64,000 bases of DNA from Macrostomum hystrix. Its lineage: Eukaryota; Platyhelminthes; Macrostomidae. The stretch spans positions 7,996,001 through 8,060,000 of the forward strand of contig CATNEN010000038.1 in NCBI GenBank assembly GCA_950097015.1. The letters are read 5' to 3'. Below, one piece after another: positions 15,440 through 41,616 of this stretch. The notes beneath the pieces are model-generated. The model saw only the letters and a program-made list of their open reading frames with translations, was not told where the DNA came from and did not search any database. How positions within the stretch are numbered: the stretch's first letter is position 1; each line of letters opens with the position of its first letter. A program made the position numbers and the translations under genes.

Positions 15440-17480
15440 ACATGATTTCAATGTGGCTGGTTGTCCTCTGGCACCGACTTCTATTCTCTGCCACCAAACA
15501 AATTGCTTGCCTAAATTGGCATGCCAACTGACCTGCAGACAATATATGCTGCCACAATGGAGGGCACCTAGGCTCACACAAAGCGAATCTGGGATTAGTA
15601 AGTGCCTTTGGGCTAATAATGCTTTGAGTGGTGGCTTGCCAGATAATTATAGGATTCGTCTCATTGCTGAATTTGATAAGTTCATTAGCTGTGCTCGTGG
15701 GTATGTTGGTGCTAGACGTAATAGACTAGTCCATCAGACTGGAGAAGCTTAAGAAAAACAACAAAATTAAGATTTTTAACTACGACAAAGGCCATGGTGC
15801 TGCCATCATCGATAGCTCTGACTACTTAGGCAAACTTGACAAAATTGTGCAGGACAAACTCAAATTCCATTGCCTTGGTGAGGCCAATGAGGTCACTATG
15901 ATGCACCCTTTGCTTAAAAATGAGAGATCTTTACAAACTTTTCTTATAACTTACGTGAAATGGCACATTTGCCCTGATACTTTTCAATGGATTACTCCTT
16001 GTAGGAGCCAATCTGGCCAGCTTTATGGGCTCTGCAAAGTTCACAAAAGTGGCTACCCCCTGAGACCCATTGTATCCATGATTAATACCTCTGAGTATGA
16101 GCTTGCCAAGTATCTTGATGCTCTTATCAAACCTGTTATCCCTCAAGATTACTGGGTCTCTTCTAATCGTGAATTTGTTGAAAGCTTGAACTGTGTTAAT
16201 GTTCATCCTACTGATAAATTGTTCAGCTTTGATGTTGTTTCGCTGTTCACTAACATCCCTCTGCAGTTTGCCATTGACCTTGCTACTGACCTTGTCTATA
16301 AAAGCTCTAATCACCCATCCTTTCCTAAAACCACTTTCAAGAAGATGCTTGGGTTCACCACCTCTGGTATTTTCCTGTTCCGGGACAAATACTACAGGCA
16401 GATTGATGGATGCGCTATGGGCAGTCAACTGGCTCCTACTCTTGCCAATCTCTGCATAGCTTACTGGGAAAAAGAGTGGATGGCCCTCCCGTGTGCTCCC
16501 CATTTTTACTAACATTATATAGATGATAATTTTGCCATTTTTGACAATGAGGCCAAAAAGGAAGAATTCTTTAATACTATCAATGCTACCCATAAGAACA
16601 TCAAGTTTACTTCTGAGGGTGGAGAAAAAAGACTTCCCTTTCTGGAAATTGACATTGATATGAGTAAAGGCTTGATTCAAACTAGCATGTTTAGAAAAGC
16701 TAGCTTCACTGGTCTCATGCTAAGGTTTGATGGGGGAATTGATGCCCTCTGTCCTAGGCAATGGAAAGACGGTTTGGTGCAGTGCTTTCTCCAAAGAGCT
16801 TTTCTGATTTGCAGTTCCTGGAAGCTTTTTCATGATGAGCTGGAGCAGCTTACTCGGTTGTTCATGATGAATGGATACCTTCGTGGCCATATGAAAAAGA
16901 AAGAAAGAAAGATCTCAATAATGATTGTAGCCCCATGATTGTGGTTCCTCTTTTTGGGCCTCTGCTCCATGGAGTTTGGGAAGAAAGTGGAAAAATTGTT
17001 TAGAAGTCACATTGATTCCTAGCTCTGGGTTTTGTTCCGCATGGAAAAGATTGCTCAGTTTGTCTGCAGGTTGAAGTCTCATGTTCCTAGACCACTTGTT
17101 GTAGGTGCTGTGTATAAAATTCATTGTTCTGTGGATCAGAACATCTCCTACATACATAGGTAAAACTAAGTGACACTTGTACACAAGGGTTAAGGAGCAT
17201 TGGATTAGAAATTCTGTCATCAATGAGCACCTTCTCTTGTGTAACTCCTGTTGCAATAAGAACTGTTGAGATATGTTTAAAGTGATTAATTCCTATAGCC
17301 AAGAAAACAAATTGAACATTCTTGAGGCCATGTACATTAAGGCTCAGAAACCATATTTGAACAGTCAGTTAGCCATGGGGGTGCAAGCCACCAACTCAAT
17401 GTGTTTTAGCTATGTTAGAATTGTCTTTGAACTTTTTTGGTTTTTGTTTTTTCTCTTGTTAACCAGATTGGACCAAAATT
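15440..17480 (+). mobile_element. Penelope-like retroelement, decayed (RT + GIY-YIG endonuclease)
   Basis: Penelope-like elements encode a reverse transcriptase related to telomerase RT, usually fused to a GIY-YIG nuclease. The frame from about 15736 reads NYDKGHGAAIIDSSDYLGKL, then LYGLCKVHKSGYPLRPIVS, FSFDVVSLFTNIPL, DGCAMGSQLAPTLANL and, after one TAA at 16510-16512, HYIDDNFAIF (catalytic YIDD) and KRLPFLEIDID. About 17095-17360 encodes VYKIHC, SYI (with the expected G lost or frameshifted), RVKEHW and ILEAMYIKAQKPYLN, a broken GIY-YIG domain. At least two stops and a frameshift make it inactive. No flanking repeats were identified, so the ends are approximate. Confidence 0.9.
15847..16716 (+). 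pseudogene. Penelope-type reverse transcriptase ORF with one in-frame stop
   Basis: The RT core is open except for TAA at 16510-16512, immediately before the YIDD catalytic motif. Reading continues in the same frame to about 16716. A single stop at the active-site boundary in an otherwise well-kept frame suggests fairly recent inactivation. Confidence 0.85.
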
Positions 17481-17536
17481 GATTTGCACTTTGCATTTTA
17501 CAGTTTTCATTACTTAAAAATATATATAACTTGGTT

Positions 17537-18009
17537 GGTCCCATGTCATTTCGGTGAGAAGACATTTTGGTGACAGTCATTTCGGTGACACAATTGGTCA
17601 GATTGGTGACAACTATTTTTGCACCTAAAGGCTAAATATGCTAAAAAACAGCCTTCCATTTTAACTATGCACACATATAAAATATTAATTAAATAATGCT
17701 AAAAGTATTAATAAGAAGCTGCATTGCTCTGTTTAAGTCTGGGTTTTACTTTAAATGAGTTAAATTATTAAATTATTTAATGAGTAGTCAATAGTTTCAA
17801 TAGTTATTCATTCCTAATTAAATGTGTATAATAATCATTTTTCAAGTTTTGGATTGACAAGGCAAGTGCAGGCTTTAAGCAGCTGCTGGATTGTGGAAGG
17901 CTGTTTTCTCAGCATATTTAGGCGCAAAAATAGTTGTCACCGAACTGACCAATTCTGTCACCGAAATGACTGTCACCCAAATGTCTTGTCACCGAAATGA
18001 CCTGGGACC
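17537..18009. mobile_element. 473-bp miniature inverted-repeat element with 8-bp target duplication
   Basis: The ends are GGTCCCATGTCATTTCGGTG and the complement ..CACCGAAATGACCTGGGACC. The arms match over about 110 bp and contain repeated TTTCGGTGACA subunits. It is flanked by the perfect duplication ACTTGGTT (17529-17536 and 18010-18017). It has no transposase. Duplication size suggests hAT or a relative. Confidence 0.88.
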
Positions 18010-18017
18010 ACTTGGTT

Positions 18018-20097
18018 CTGTGTGCTTAATTGTGGTGTCTGCCCTGAAGATGACCGATTGTGGTCAAAATGCATTGGCAAAATTCAAAGAAAATTCTAAA
18101 TGTTGATTCTGAGTTTTCTCTATTTAATACATTGCTGAGTTTTCATAGACATAGGTACCATATAAAAATACTATTTCTATTTGGCAAGGTTTGGCACCTT
18201 TTGGCAGCAATTTGGCTTTTGTAAACTGAAGGAGGAAAAGCTGATTAAAAATTGTTAAAAATAACTTTGCTGAATAAATATATAGCTAGGCCTAAGGCCT
18301 ATAGCTTCCATAATAAATACACTTTAAAAAGACAAGGTAGACCAAATCGTGGCAATATCATAATATCCAAGTATGAGCTTTTGAATGCTAAGTGTAATAA
18401 TTAAAATACAATTGTACGCTTAGTGAACAGTTTATTCAGATCAAACTACTAGTTCCAGCCTCGAGGGAGCAGATCCAAGAAAGTAGAAAAATGCTGAAAT
18501 TAGCAATGGAATCTAGAATGGAATCTAGAATAGGCTGTCGTTGTTACTGAATATCACTGCATAAAAACAATATATTTCTTATCATCAGTCTATCACATTA
18601 ATTCTCAAATTTGAATCTTAATCTTGATGACCTGATCTGATGCTGATAGAAATTGTACTGAAAACTGCACAGCGAAAGATTAAGCTTAATAATTGTATAA
18701 AGAGGGGTTACAAAAACATAATACTCAAATAATATTTTTTGTTGTCAATACTCTTACCACTGAGACGAAGTGGTATATACTCCCAGTCCCATCCCGAAGG
18801 ATTTATATTTTAATGGACCTCCAGCCTCCTCCTCCCTGGTTTTATACGCACCCCAGATTAATTTAAAAGAAATTTTTTTGTTTAAATCAATGGGCAGTTT
18901 GTTTGTTTTCTATGAATAAGCCAAATACTACTAAAACAAATTTTCTGTAGTTCGCTTAATCACGCTTATTTTCTGCGTATTTGTTCTTGATAATTATCTA
19001 TAAAATAAATAATATGTTTATAGGTTTTGCAAAATGGCATACACGATAACTTTTCGCATTGTGGATATTTATTAGAAATATTTTGGTTTCAGCTAATTTA
19101 TACAGATAGAGATAACACACACTACAATTTCGACATCGAGTTCTCGTAGACTCATGTGTAATTTTTATCTTTCGTCTAGAAAAAGCTTTGCTAATTTTTT
19201 TATGATGAACTACATTACCATCTGAACAATTTAGCTATAACAAGACTTGAGGTTCTTAGATATCAGCAGTAACAGCTACGTATAAAGTAAATATCGTTAT
19301 AAACATATTTTACTTTAAAAAATTGTTCAGTTATTATTGTATTCTAATAATACAATAATATTCAATTATTCTATTATTGGCTTATATCATATACAAGGCT
19401 GTGTAACAATATTTTTTCTGTAGTGTTTTAAAATAATATATTATAAAGAGGTGACTAAATTTAGCCTAAAGTAGGGCCTACCCTACTATAAAACTTTCAA
19501 GTTGGTTTCATTTGTATTTGTCATGCTTAATAAAAAGGCACTTGCTATTGGCACACTAGTAGAAATTTAAGGTTACAGACAGCTGAAATACAGGTAAAAA
19601 TATACTTCTAAAAGAAAAGTTCAAATTCTAAAACATCTTGAACTTAGAGATTGCATATAAATTAAAAATGACAATTTTGTTTCTATTAACTATTTAACTA
19701 CAGTTTTTTGGCAAGGCAAGAACATGTTTTTCTTTACAGTTTTTTAAAGAATGATATATCATGCAACAATTACAATGAGAAAAGTTCTGCATCTAAATCT
19801 GTTGTTTGTTTAAAAAATACATTCATTTGTCATTTTATAGATATTTTGCTATTTTTAGTTTCTGAGTTCTAAATTTACAGTTTTAAAATCTGTGTTTTCT
19901 AGTTTAAAATTTACAATTTGCAGGGTTAAAAGTTAGAAGTCAGGGTTAGAAGCTATTAATTGTGACACACAAGGAGTGACTTTAAGTTTACTTCCAATAT
20001 CCGTCATAAAATTTAGAAAGCTTATAACTTAAAGAAGAAAGAGTTTGTTATTTTTTTCTGTGATTAAAACTATCTCCAGCTGTGCAACTGGTAAAAG
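18018..20097. other. AT-rich spacer upstream of USP8-like gene
   Basis: About 2 kb of AT-rich sequence with no frame, RNA or repeat that can be supported. The USP8 promoter is presumably at its right end. Confidence 0.4.
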
Positions 20098-27204
<7,107 letters not shown>

Positions 27205-28096
27205 GCTTCGGTATTTTGGTCTAGGGACATTCGATCGGCCTTATAATTTATCCGAACTGCCTTCCAATAGTTTATGTATAAATCGAATAGTTTTTTTGCA
27301 TTTTTCAACTGCGTGTCACTAGTATTTGAGTAGGCTAAATTGCTGTGACAAGTGGGCGCGTATGTCAGCCAAAGTCAGCAAGCATTTCCAATTTTTTTGT
27401 TAGCATTTTTTTCTTTTGAAGTTTTATTTATTTAATTTTTGTTTCTGTACACCATATTTATACTTTTGAGTATTTTATTATTGCCTAACATTGCCATCAA
27501 AGCCAAATACAGCGGAGCCTCTATTTGAACTGTCTGCTTTATAAACGAATTTTTGTCTATTTTTTTATATTTGTTAACGCAGTCACTACCGCGCCTAGTG
27601 GTTATAGTCTGGGACTTGTAGTAGCCTAGAGGTTAGACCGTCGGACTCACGACGTTGGATGTCAGGGGTTCGATTCCCGACTCCACTGGAATGAATTGTG
27701 TCCTTTATGAAACAGCTAGCTCTGCATATCTTCATTTTGCCAAGCTGTTAAATAGCTGGGGAAATTGTGGACTGGTTTCGTATTCTTCACAGTCCATGGA
27801 CTGTGCATCCGAACGCAGCCTGCAGATTCATATTAATAATCAATTATTATTAATATTACGCATTATTATTCTCGTTTTTTGTTTACTTTTAGCATCCCAT
27901 CGAGCGTTTTGAGACTCATGAAATGATTCCTGTACACAGTGGGTGTACATCTGCTCAAACTTTAACATTCTGAGAGCTGAGCCTTCTCACCAAGGTGCCA
28001 TCCACCTTTAGAGTTTAGGCGAGGTTTAGTCACCTGTTAGCGAAGATCACCTGCTTATCATCACGTGACTATTATTGTCCCCTTTCAGAGCCAGCG
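27205..28096. other. USP8-cyclin Y spacer, containing a SINE
   Basis: 3' flank of USP8 followed by a SINE (27612-27830) and the presumed promoter/5' untranslated sequence of the cyclin Y gene. No further feature supported. Confidence 0.5.
27612..27830 (+). repeat. tRNA-derived SINE, family A
   Basis: Head AGTAGCCTAGAGGTTAGACC (A box) and GGGGTTCGATTCCCGACTCC (B box), then a shared body with GTGTCCTTTA and CACAGTCCATGGACTG. The same order occurs at 36594 and 37466. The acceptor stem does not fold as in a real tRNA, so it is a retroposon. Confidence 0.8.
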
Positions 28097-29872
28097 ATGG
28101 GCAACGGGCTCTCCTGCTGCCAGTTCAAAGGCCGCGGCTCTGGAAGCGGTCGCGGCGGTGGCGGCGACGGATCCGTCGTCTTCAGCGGAGCGGTGACCGC
28201 CGGCAATGGTAAATGGCCAAGCAGCGGCTACATGGACGCCGCGAGAAGCGGCGGCAACAATAACAACAACGGCGGCGTCGGCGGCGGCGGCAGTCCGCGT
28301 GTGGAGCACATCAACGATCGCGAACCGGTGGAGGACGCCACAGACCCCAGCATCAACCCGACGCTGCAGCCAATATTTGTCAAAGGAATCCGGCGACGAC
28401 CTACTGTCACAAACAGTCACTCCGCTGTGGGCACCGGAGTCGGTGAAGTTCGTCTTGTTGGCGGCCTCCGCGCCTGCAGCTCCTGCTCGCACATCCTGGT
28501 GCCCGAAGGCGACTCGGCAGTCTGGCAGCCGCAGCTCAAACCGGCGGTGCGGGGACTCGCCCTGGCCGTGTTCTGCCACGTTCAGCAGCGCCCAAAGCAG
28601 CCCGGTGGTCAGGCGCCCGCCATTTTCGACGAGCTGATACATCCGTTGCACCGCGGAGCTGAGGCGGCCGAGGCTGCCACCAGGGAGCCCGACAGCCGGA
28701 CAGTCTATAGGTTGAGTATCTAGCCAATCCCAGCTACCTCAGTACAGGACCAACCCTCAGCTACCTCAGTACAGGACCAACCCCCTGCTACCTCAGTACA
28801 GGACCAACCCCCTGCTACCTCAGTACAGGACCAACCCTCAGCTACCTCAGTACAGGACCAACCCTCAGCTACCTCAGTACAGGACCAACCCTCAGCTACC
28901 TCAGTACAGGACCAACCCTCAGCTACCTCAGTACAGGACCAACCCCCTGCTACCTCAGTACAGGACCAACCCTCAGCTACCTCAGTACAGGACCAACCCT
29001 CAGCTACCTCAGTACAGGACCAACCCTCAGCTACCTCAGTACAAAATCAACCCCGGCCTGCTTCCACCCAGGTTCGTGCGCACCCTGTTCTGCTCAGCCC
29101 AGCTCACAGCCGAGTGCGCAATCATCTCGCTGGTTTACCTGGAGCGGCTAATCGCCGCAGCCGAGATCGGCCTGCATCCGAACACCTGGCGCCGCTGCCT
29201 CCTTGGCGCCATCCTTCTGGCAAGCAAGGTTTGGGACGACCAGGCCGTTTGGAATGTGGACTACTGCCAGATACTGAAGGACGCCAGAGTAGAGGATATG
29301 AATGAGCTGGAACGCAAATACCTGGAGCTAATTCAGTTTAACATCAACGTGCCGGCCTCTGTTTATGCCAGGTAATTAAAGCCTATTGTAAAAATAATAT
29401 TCATTTCTTACTGCTTCTCTATGTTGATTCTAAAGATCTGCAGCATGCTTTGGTAGATCTGCAGCATGCTTTGTTAGATCTGCAGAATGCTTTGGTAGAT
29501 CTGCAGCATGCTTTGGTAGATCTGCAGCATGCTTTTTTGTTAGATCTGTTGGGTCGACAAGTATAAGGCCGCCTCAATTGCTCTTGTACCATCTCCATGG
29601 AAACCAGGTACTACTTTGACATACGCGCCATGCTGGCCGGTCACGAGGCGTCCAGTCAGGCCCAATCGACTGCTCCGGACGCCGTCTCGACGCCACTGAC
29701 GCGCGAGCGAGCCAACCGCATGGAGCTGACGGGACCCACCGGCCAGCGGCCCGCCTCGGTCACGTGCTCGACCCCTGCTGGCTCTGGGAGGCTGCAAAAG
29801 CGCCGGCGACTGCGGAGAAGCAACTCGCTGGGCGAGGAGCGCAGGCTGGCGGCTCGCTTCGTGCTTTCCTGA
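28097..29872 (+). CDS. CCNY: Cyclin Y (392 aa, 3 exons)
   Basis: Membrane-anchored cyclin that recruits and activates CDK14/CDK16 (Wnt co-receptor phosphorylation in other animals). Exons 28097-28710, 29072-29371, 29608-29872 are in phase and end with TGA. The N terminus [10 protein letters not shown] carries the N-myristoylation glycine and palmitoylatable cysteines of cyclin Y. After a Gly/Asn-rich low-complexity stretch come [10 protein letters not shown], the cyclin box ([71 protein letters not shown]) and YYFDIR. The tail has [11 protein letters not shown], a basic Ser motif like the 14-3-3/CDK sites of cyclin Y. Length is slightly more than human cyclin Y (341 aa) because of the Gly/Asn-rich insert. 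Confidence 0.95.
28730..29052. repeat. 27-bp minisatellite, cyclin Y intron 1
   Basis: About 12 copies of a 27-bp unit containing CTACCTCAGTACAGGACCAA. It runs to about 20 bp before the acceptor of exon 2. Confidence 0.95.
29432..29540. repeat. 21-bp short tandem array, cyclin Y intron 2
   Basis: Five copies of AGATCTGCAGCATGCTTTGG(T), the last ones slightly altered. Confidence 0.92.
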
Positions 29873-31683
29873 GTCACTCGCAAACGCCATGGCAACCGGG
29901 GAATGTCCCCATGGGCGGGAAATATATTGAAGATCTAGATCCTCAGATTGATTTCCCATTCTTTCAGATCCTCATATTAATTTTCCCATTTCTCCTAAAT
30001 CCTCAGATTTACTTTCTGATCTGTCCAAGATCCTCAGGTTTAGTTTACATGAGATTGAGTTTCGGCATTCAATTACCATGCAATCCGGTTACCATGGTGA
30101 CGAGTTAGCTTTCGTTGGAACGAAAATTGCCTGCAATTATTTAGTTTTCGTCTGCAATCAATCAAATTGTCGCTATTGTTTTCTCTGAATTGTTATTTCG
30201 CACTGTACTTACTGCAAGTAGTGCAATACGCGTTTCGAATATTTCACCTCGTTTTCCCCAGACTATTTAATAGCTCGGTTTCTTAGCAGTTGCAGTTTTT
30301 TAAAACGCGCTAGTGTTGCACGTATTTTCTCTCGAATCCGCACGCTTTGCATCTCTATCAACTTATCTTCGCTGTTCTCCTGCCTGTGGCCGCTCTTTGT
30401 CTCATCTGCTTTTGGCATTCCACAATGTACATGTAGTAAGGAGCGTAATCTGTGAATATCAGTCATCTTCTGTGATGCTGGCTTTGGCAATGATTTTATT
30501 TCTATTGCATTCAAGCAAAAATGTTACCTGTATTAAAGGGCTTTTAAGCTAGTCTCTATATAGAATCGTGTTCTTTTGTCCGTTGACCACAACGCTCTAC
30601 TTGTTTGAGTAGTGCAAATCGCATATGCTAATTTGTTTTGGCCCCAGCCGGGGCTCTAAATCTATTTCCGTCTGCTCAGTTTTGTGCCCTCTTGTGTTGT
30701 GTTTTATTTTTTTTACCTGAAATATGGTATAATATCAGTATATTCAACCTTCTGCTTTGTAGTATTAAGCTAAATTAGCTGATTCTCCACTCAAAAAGTA
30801 CTCGCACAGCCACCACTCAACGCTTCGAGTGCAGTCTCGAGCGTCCAACCCGTTTTACTCTGCTCATTGTTGTCCGCTATTCTAGGCCGAGTATTGCATA
30901 TTGAATTCTTTTATCAATATTAATCTCACTCTTTAACTGTCATGCCGGTTCCCATTGTGAAAATCTGTTTTAGAGAAATAAATATAATTTGTTATAGACG
31001 AATTATCACTTTTTGCCAGGTCAGAGTTTGACATTAAGCTGAATTTTATCCAACAGCAATAGGTACAGAGATCATCACGCGGTCTATTTTCAATGATTTT
31101 ACTTTTTTTAACTCTAATGACCTTCTGTCACACGAAGTACATTGAATACACTGTGATCATTGACATTCAGTCAAGGACATTCAGTCACACTGATGACATT
31201 CAGTCAAGGACATTCAGTCACTGATGACATTCAGTCACACTGATGACATTCAGTCACGGATGACTTTTTTACTTTTGGTAAGAAAATTAGTACGTTTAAG
31301 TGCCCTACTTTTAGAAGTATTTCCACTATAGTTCTTTGCTATTACCTATTTTGGAGGCATTTGTACGCTAAGTCGCTGGCCTGTTTGTTGTGCTTGATTG
31401 CTGTTTGATTTCGAAGCCTCTTAATCTTAATTTGTTATAGATTAACAGTCATAAGTTGCAAGCGTCAAATTTCCGAGTCCGGGTATATTGTGCCGCATTG
31501 AATATAGGCAGGCGTAGACGCGAATTAAAAAAATACACATTTACTGAAGGTGAGAACATTAACCGCATCTTCTGTGTGCTAAGTCGGAGGGACTGTCAAA
31601 AAGCAGTGGTATATAAGTGCAAAAGAATCAGAAATGTTCATTTTTTTAGAAAAGCAGAACGTCTCGCAAAAAATTGTTGCTTC
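29873..31683. other. convergent spacer between cyclin Y and Rac copy B
   Basis: 3' flanks of two convergent genes. A small imperfect array of GACATTCAGTCACACTGAT lies at 31163-31262. No gene supported. Confidence 0.5.
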
Positions 31684-31689
31684 TTTATT
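31684..31689 (-). terminator. polyadenylation signal of Rac copy B
   Basis: AATAAA on the minus strand about 55 bp beyond the TAA/TGA-type stop region at 31744, the only canonical signal close to this 3' end. Confidence 0.55.
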
Positions 31690-31743
31690 ACACAGGAGAG
31701 TCGTTACACAGTTCTCGGATTGTCCACCTCTGTCCGGGACTGC

Positions 31744-34144
<2,401 letters not shown>

Positions 34145-34152
34145 CTTTAGAT

Positions 34153-34811
34153 CAGGGGTCGGCAAACTCCGGCCCGCGGGCCAGATGCGGCCCTCGAAGC
34201 TCCCAAATCCGGCCCGTTGCCCCTTCTGACATCTACAGTGTCCTGTTTCATCTCTCTCGCGTCTCATCTCTCCTGTATCTAATCTCTCCCGTGTCTAATC
34301 TCTCCCGTGTCTAATCTCTCCCGTGTCTAATCTCTCCCGTGTCTAATCTCTCCCGTGTCTAATCTCTCCTGTGTCTAATCTCTCCTGTGTCTAATCTCTC
34401 CCGTGTCTAATTTCTCCCGTGTCTAATCTCTCCCGTGTCTAATCTCTCCCGTGTCTAATCTCTCCCGTGTCTAATCTCTCCCGTGTCTAATCTCTCCTGT
34501 GTCTAATCTCTCGCGTGTCTAATTTCTCCCGTGTCTAATCTCTCCTGTGTCTAATCTCTCCCGTGTCTAATTTCTCCCGTGTCTAATCTCTCCCGTGTCT
34601 AATCTCTCCCGTGTCTAATCTCTCCCGTGTCTAATCTCTCTCGTGTCCCATCTTTCCTGTGTCTCATCTCTCCCGTGTCTCATCTCTCCCGTGTCTCATC
34701 TCTCCCGTGTCTCATCTCTCCCCTATCTCATATTTATACAGTCAATGCGGCCCGCTGTCGTCTATTAGGCTCTCTCTTTGGCCCGCCAGCAAATAAGTTT
34801 GCCTACCCCTG
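34153..34811. mobile_element. hAT-like non-autonomous element, copy 2, with internal minisatellite
   Basis: Same element as 5455-6161 in opposite orientation: ends CAGGGGTCGGCAAACT and AGTTTGCCTACCCCTG, perfect 8-bp duplication CTTTAGAT (34145-34152 and 34812-34819), GGCCCGCGGGCC subterminal sequence, and the same 16-bp array (about 34255-34720) read as TCTCCCGTGTCTAATC. Confidence 0.92.
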
Positions 34812-34944
34812 CTTTAGATTGTCTGGACTCTGAGTTCTGACGGAAATTCACAGAATTTCACAGTATCATAATCATTCATCAATAAGCAAGAGACAAGCCG
34901 TGTACCAGCGTTTGAATGGATTCGCAGTTCGCACTAACAGGTGC

Positions 34945-35985
34945 AGATGGCGCCCAATTCCCAAGCTCCCGTTGATGGCGCCCAATTCCCAAGCTACCGT
35001 TAATGGCGCCCAATCCCCAAGCTCCCGTTGATGGCGCCCAATCCCCAAGCTCCCGTTGATGGCGCCCAATTCCCAAGCTCCCGTTGATGGCGCCCAATTC
35101 CCAAGCTACCGTTGATGGCGCCCAATCCCCAAGCTACCGTTGATGGCGCCCAATTCCCAAGCTACCGTTAATGGCGCCCAATCCCCAAGCTCCCGTTGAT
35201 GGCGCCCAATTCCCAAGCTCCCGTTGATGGCGCCCAATTCCCAAGCTCCCGTTGATGGCGCCCAATTCCCAAGCTACCGTTGATGGCGCCCAATCCCCAA
35301 GCTCCCGTTGATGGCGCCCAATCCCCAAGCTACCGTTGATGGCGCCCAATTCCCAAGCTCCCGTTGATGGCGCCCAATTCCCATTCTCCCGTTGATGACG
35401 CCCAATTCCCAAGCTCCCGTTGATGGCGCCTAATCGCCAAGCTACCGTTGATGGCGACCAATCCCCAAGCTACCGTTAATGGCGCCCAATCCCCAAGCTC
35501 CCGTTGATGGCGCCCAATCCCCAAGCTCCCGTTGATGGCGCCCAATCCCCAAGCTACCGTTGATGGCGCCCAATCCCCAAGCTACCGTTGATGGCGCCCA
35601 ATTCCCAAGCTCCCGTTGATGGCGCCCAATTCCCAAGCTCCCGTTGATGGCGCCCAATTCCCAAGCTCCCGTTGATGGCGCCCAATCCCCAAGCTACCGT
35701 TGATGGCGCCCAATCCCCAAGCTACCGTTGATGGCGCCCAATTCCCAAGCTCCCGTTGATGGCGCCCAATTCCCAAGCTCCCGTTGATGGCGCCCAATTC
35801 CCAAGCTCCCGTTGATGGCGACTATAATTCCCAAGCTGCTGCTTATAGCGCCTAATACCAAGCTCTCATTGATAGCGCCTAATTCCGAAGCTCCCGTTGA
35901 TGGCGCCTAATTAAGCTCCCGTACTGTAGATGGCGCCCAATCTCCCAATGATGGCGCCCAATTAAGTTCCAGTTGATGACACCCA
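34945..35985. repeat. 28-bp intergenic minisatellite
   Basis: About 31 regular copies (to about 35830) of a unit containing GCTCCCGTTGATGGCGCCCA, then decayed units to about 35985. Minus-strand frames of about 70 codons across it (MGAINGSLGIGRHQ...) are repeat artefacts. It lies outside any gene found here. Confidence 0.95.
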
Positions 35986-36593
35986 AAGAAATGAATATTT
36001 GGTGTGGATCGGAGGTAGTTCGATCACATGCGATCTATAGGTAATTAGTTCTGACAGCCGTATAAACCTAAGCCCCTCGTAACACCATTTATGACACCAT
36101 TTCAATAAGATTGTAAGCTAAGAGCCATTTTAAGTATGCGACGAAGTCATTGAATAATTTCGAGAAATATGTGATTTGTAATTAAGATTGGATAGAATAT
36201 TTAATCGGCCTACAAGACAGCAAACATGTGTATTTTATTCATTATTAAGTTCAATCGTATCCAATCGTTATTTGCACTGAATGACTATCTCTTAGTGTTT
36301 AGTAATACTCTGAAGCTCCACTTGATATTGCAGACATAGAAGACAAAATCACGACTTACAAAACAGATTCATAAACTGAGCAGCGTAAGAAAACTCACAC
36401 GCAGAACTGCCACGAAAAAAACAGAGATAGACTTATTTTTTTAATGTGACACTTAGGCAGGGATTAAAGTCAGAAATAATTAACTATTAAGGAATGTACC
36501 ACTACAGCGGTGTGGATTTAAATAGTGAATAAAACTGAATCACATCAACAAAATAAACTAGGCGTATTCATAATTTTCAAGTAATCCACGAAA

Positions 36594-36830
36594 GGGTTGT
36601 AGCCTAGTGCTAGTGGTTATGGTATCTTCCGACTTGAAGGTCGCAAGTTCGAATCCCGACTCGACTTAAACAATTCCTTCCAGTCCTTTAGCGAGACAAT
36701 TAACTCTGCCTTGCCGTAGTTCATCCAACTGCTAAACTGCTACCAGAATTAGCTGGGGTAATTAAAGGTGCAGGGTATGGCGTCCTCCACAGTCCATGGA
36801 CTGAACAGCTGTACGAAGCATTCAGTGGGG
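36594..36830 (+). repeat. tRNA-derived SINE, family A
   Basis: GTTGTAGCCTAGTGCTAGTG head, CAAGTTCGAATCCCGACTC B box, then GTCCTTTAGCGAGACAATTA, AGCTGGGG and TCCACAGTCCATGGACTGAA as in the other copies. Confidence 0.8.
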
Positions 36831-37319
36831 CCGAGCAATGGCTGCGGCTGTGTCAATTGTGTCAGGTGTAATGAATTGTTATTGTGATTATGAATCAGTT
36901 ATCCCTAATATTTTACACTCAACCTAAAGCTGTTAAATAACTCTAAAGGACCACATGTACTACCAGAAGTAGTATAAATTCTGATTAACAGCTAAAACGC
37001 ACTGCATAGCGCGAAAGAAGACAGTCACGGAAAATTTACCTGGTGCAAACTGACTGAACACACAGTATCATAATGAATAGAAATAGGTTTCACTCTAGTG
37101 AATAATTGTTAATTGTCAAGCGAAGAGAAACTAGAAAAAATATATAAGTTGCATTGCTGTGGATTAATAGCTGAACAAAAACACTTTCTTAGAAGGAAAA
37201 AACGATGGTACATTCAGAACAGATAAACAGTGAAACAAAGATAGGCTTTGTTGGGACTCGGGTGCAGTCAATTTGTATGAGGCTGCTACTCAGGCAGCCA
37301 CTCGGTAGCAGACGATTGA

Positions 37320-41616
<4,297 letters not shown>

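Noticed and set aside
15931..16680. 249-codon minus-strand frame
   Set aside because: Antisense shadow of the Penelope-type RT, which is clear on the plus strand.
28085..28651. 188-codon minus-strand frame
   Set aside because: Antisense of cyclin Y exon 1, whose myristoylation start and downstream exons match the family.
34945..35830. CRISPR-like appearance of regular repeats
   Set aside because: Units abut with no unique spacers, and the genome is an animal's; it is a minisatellite.
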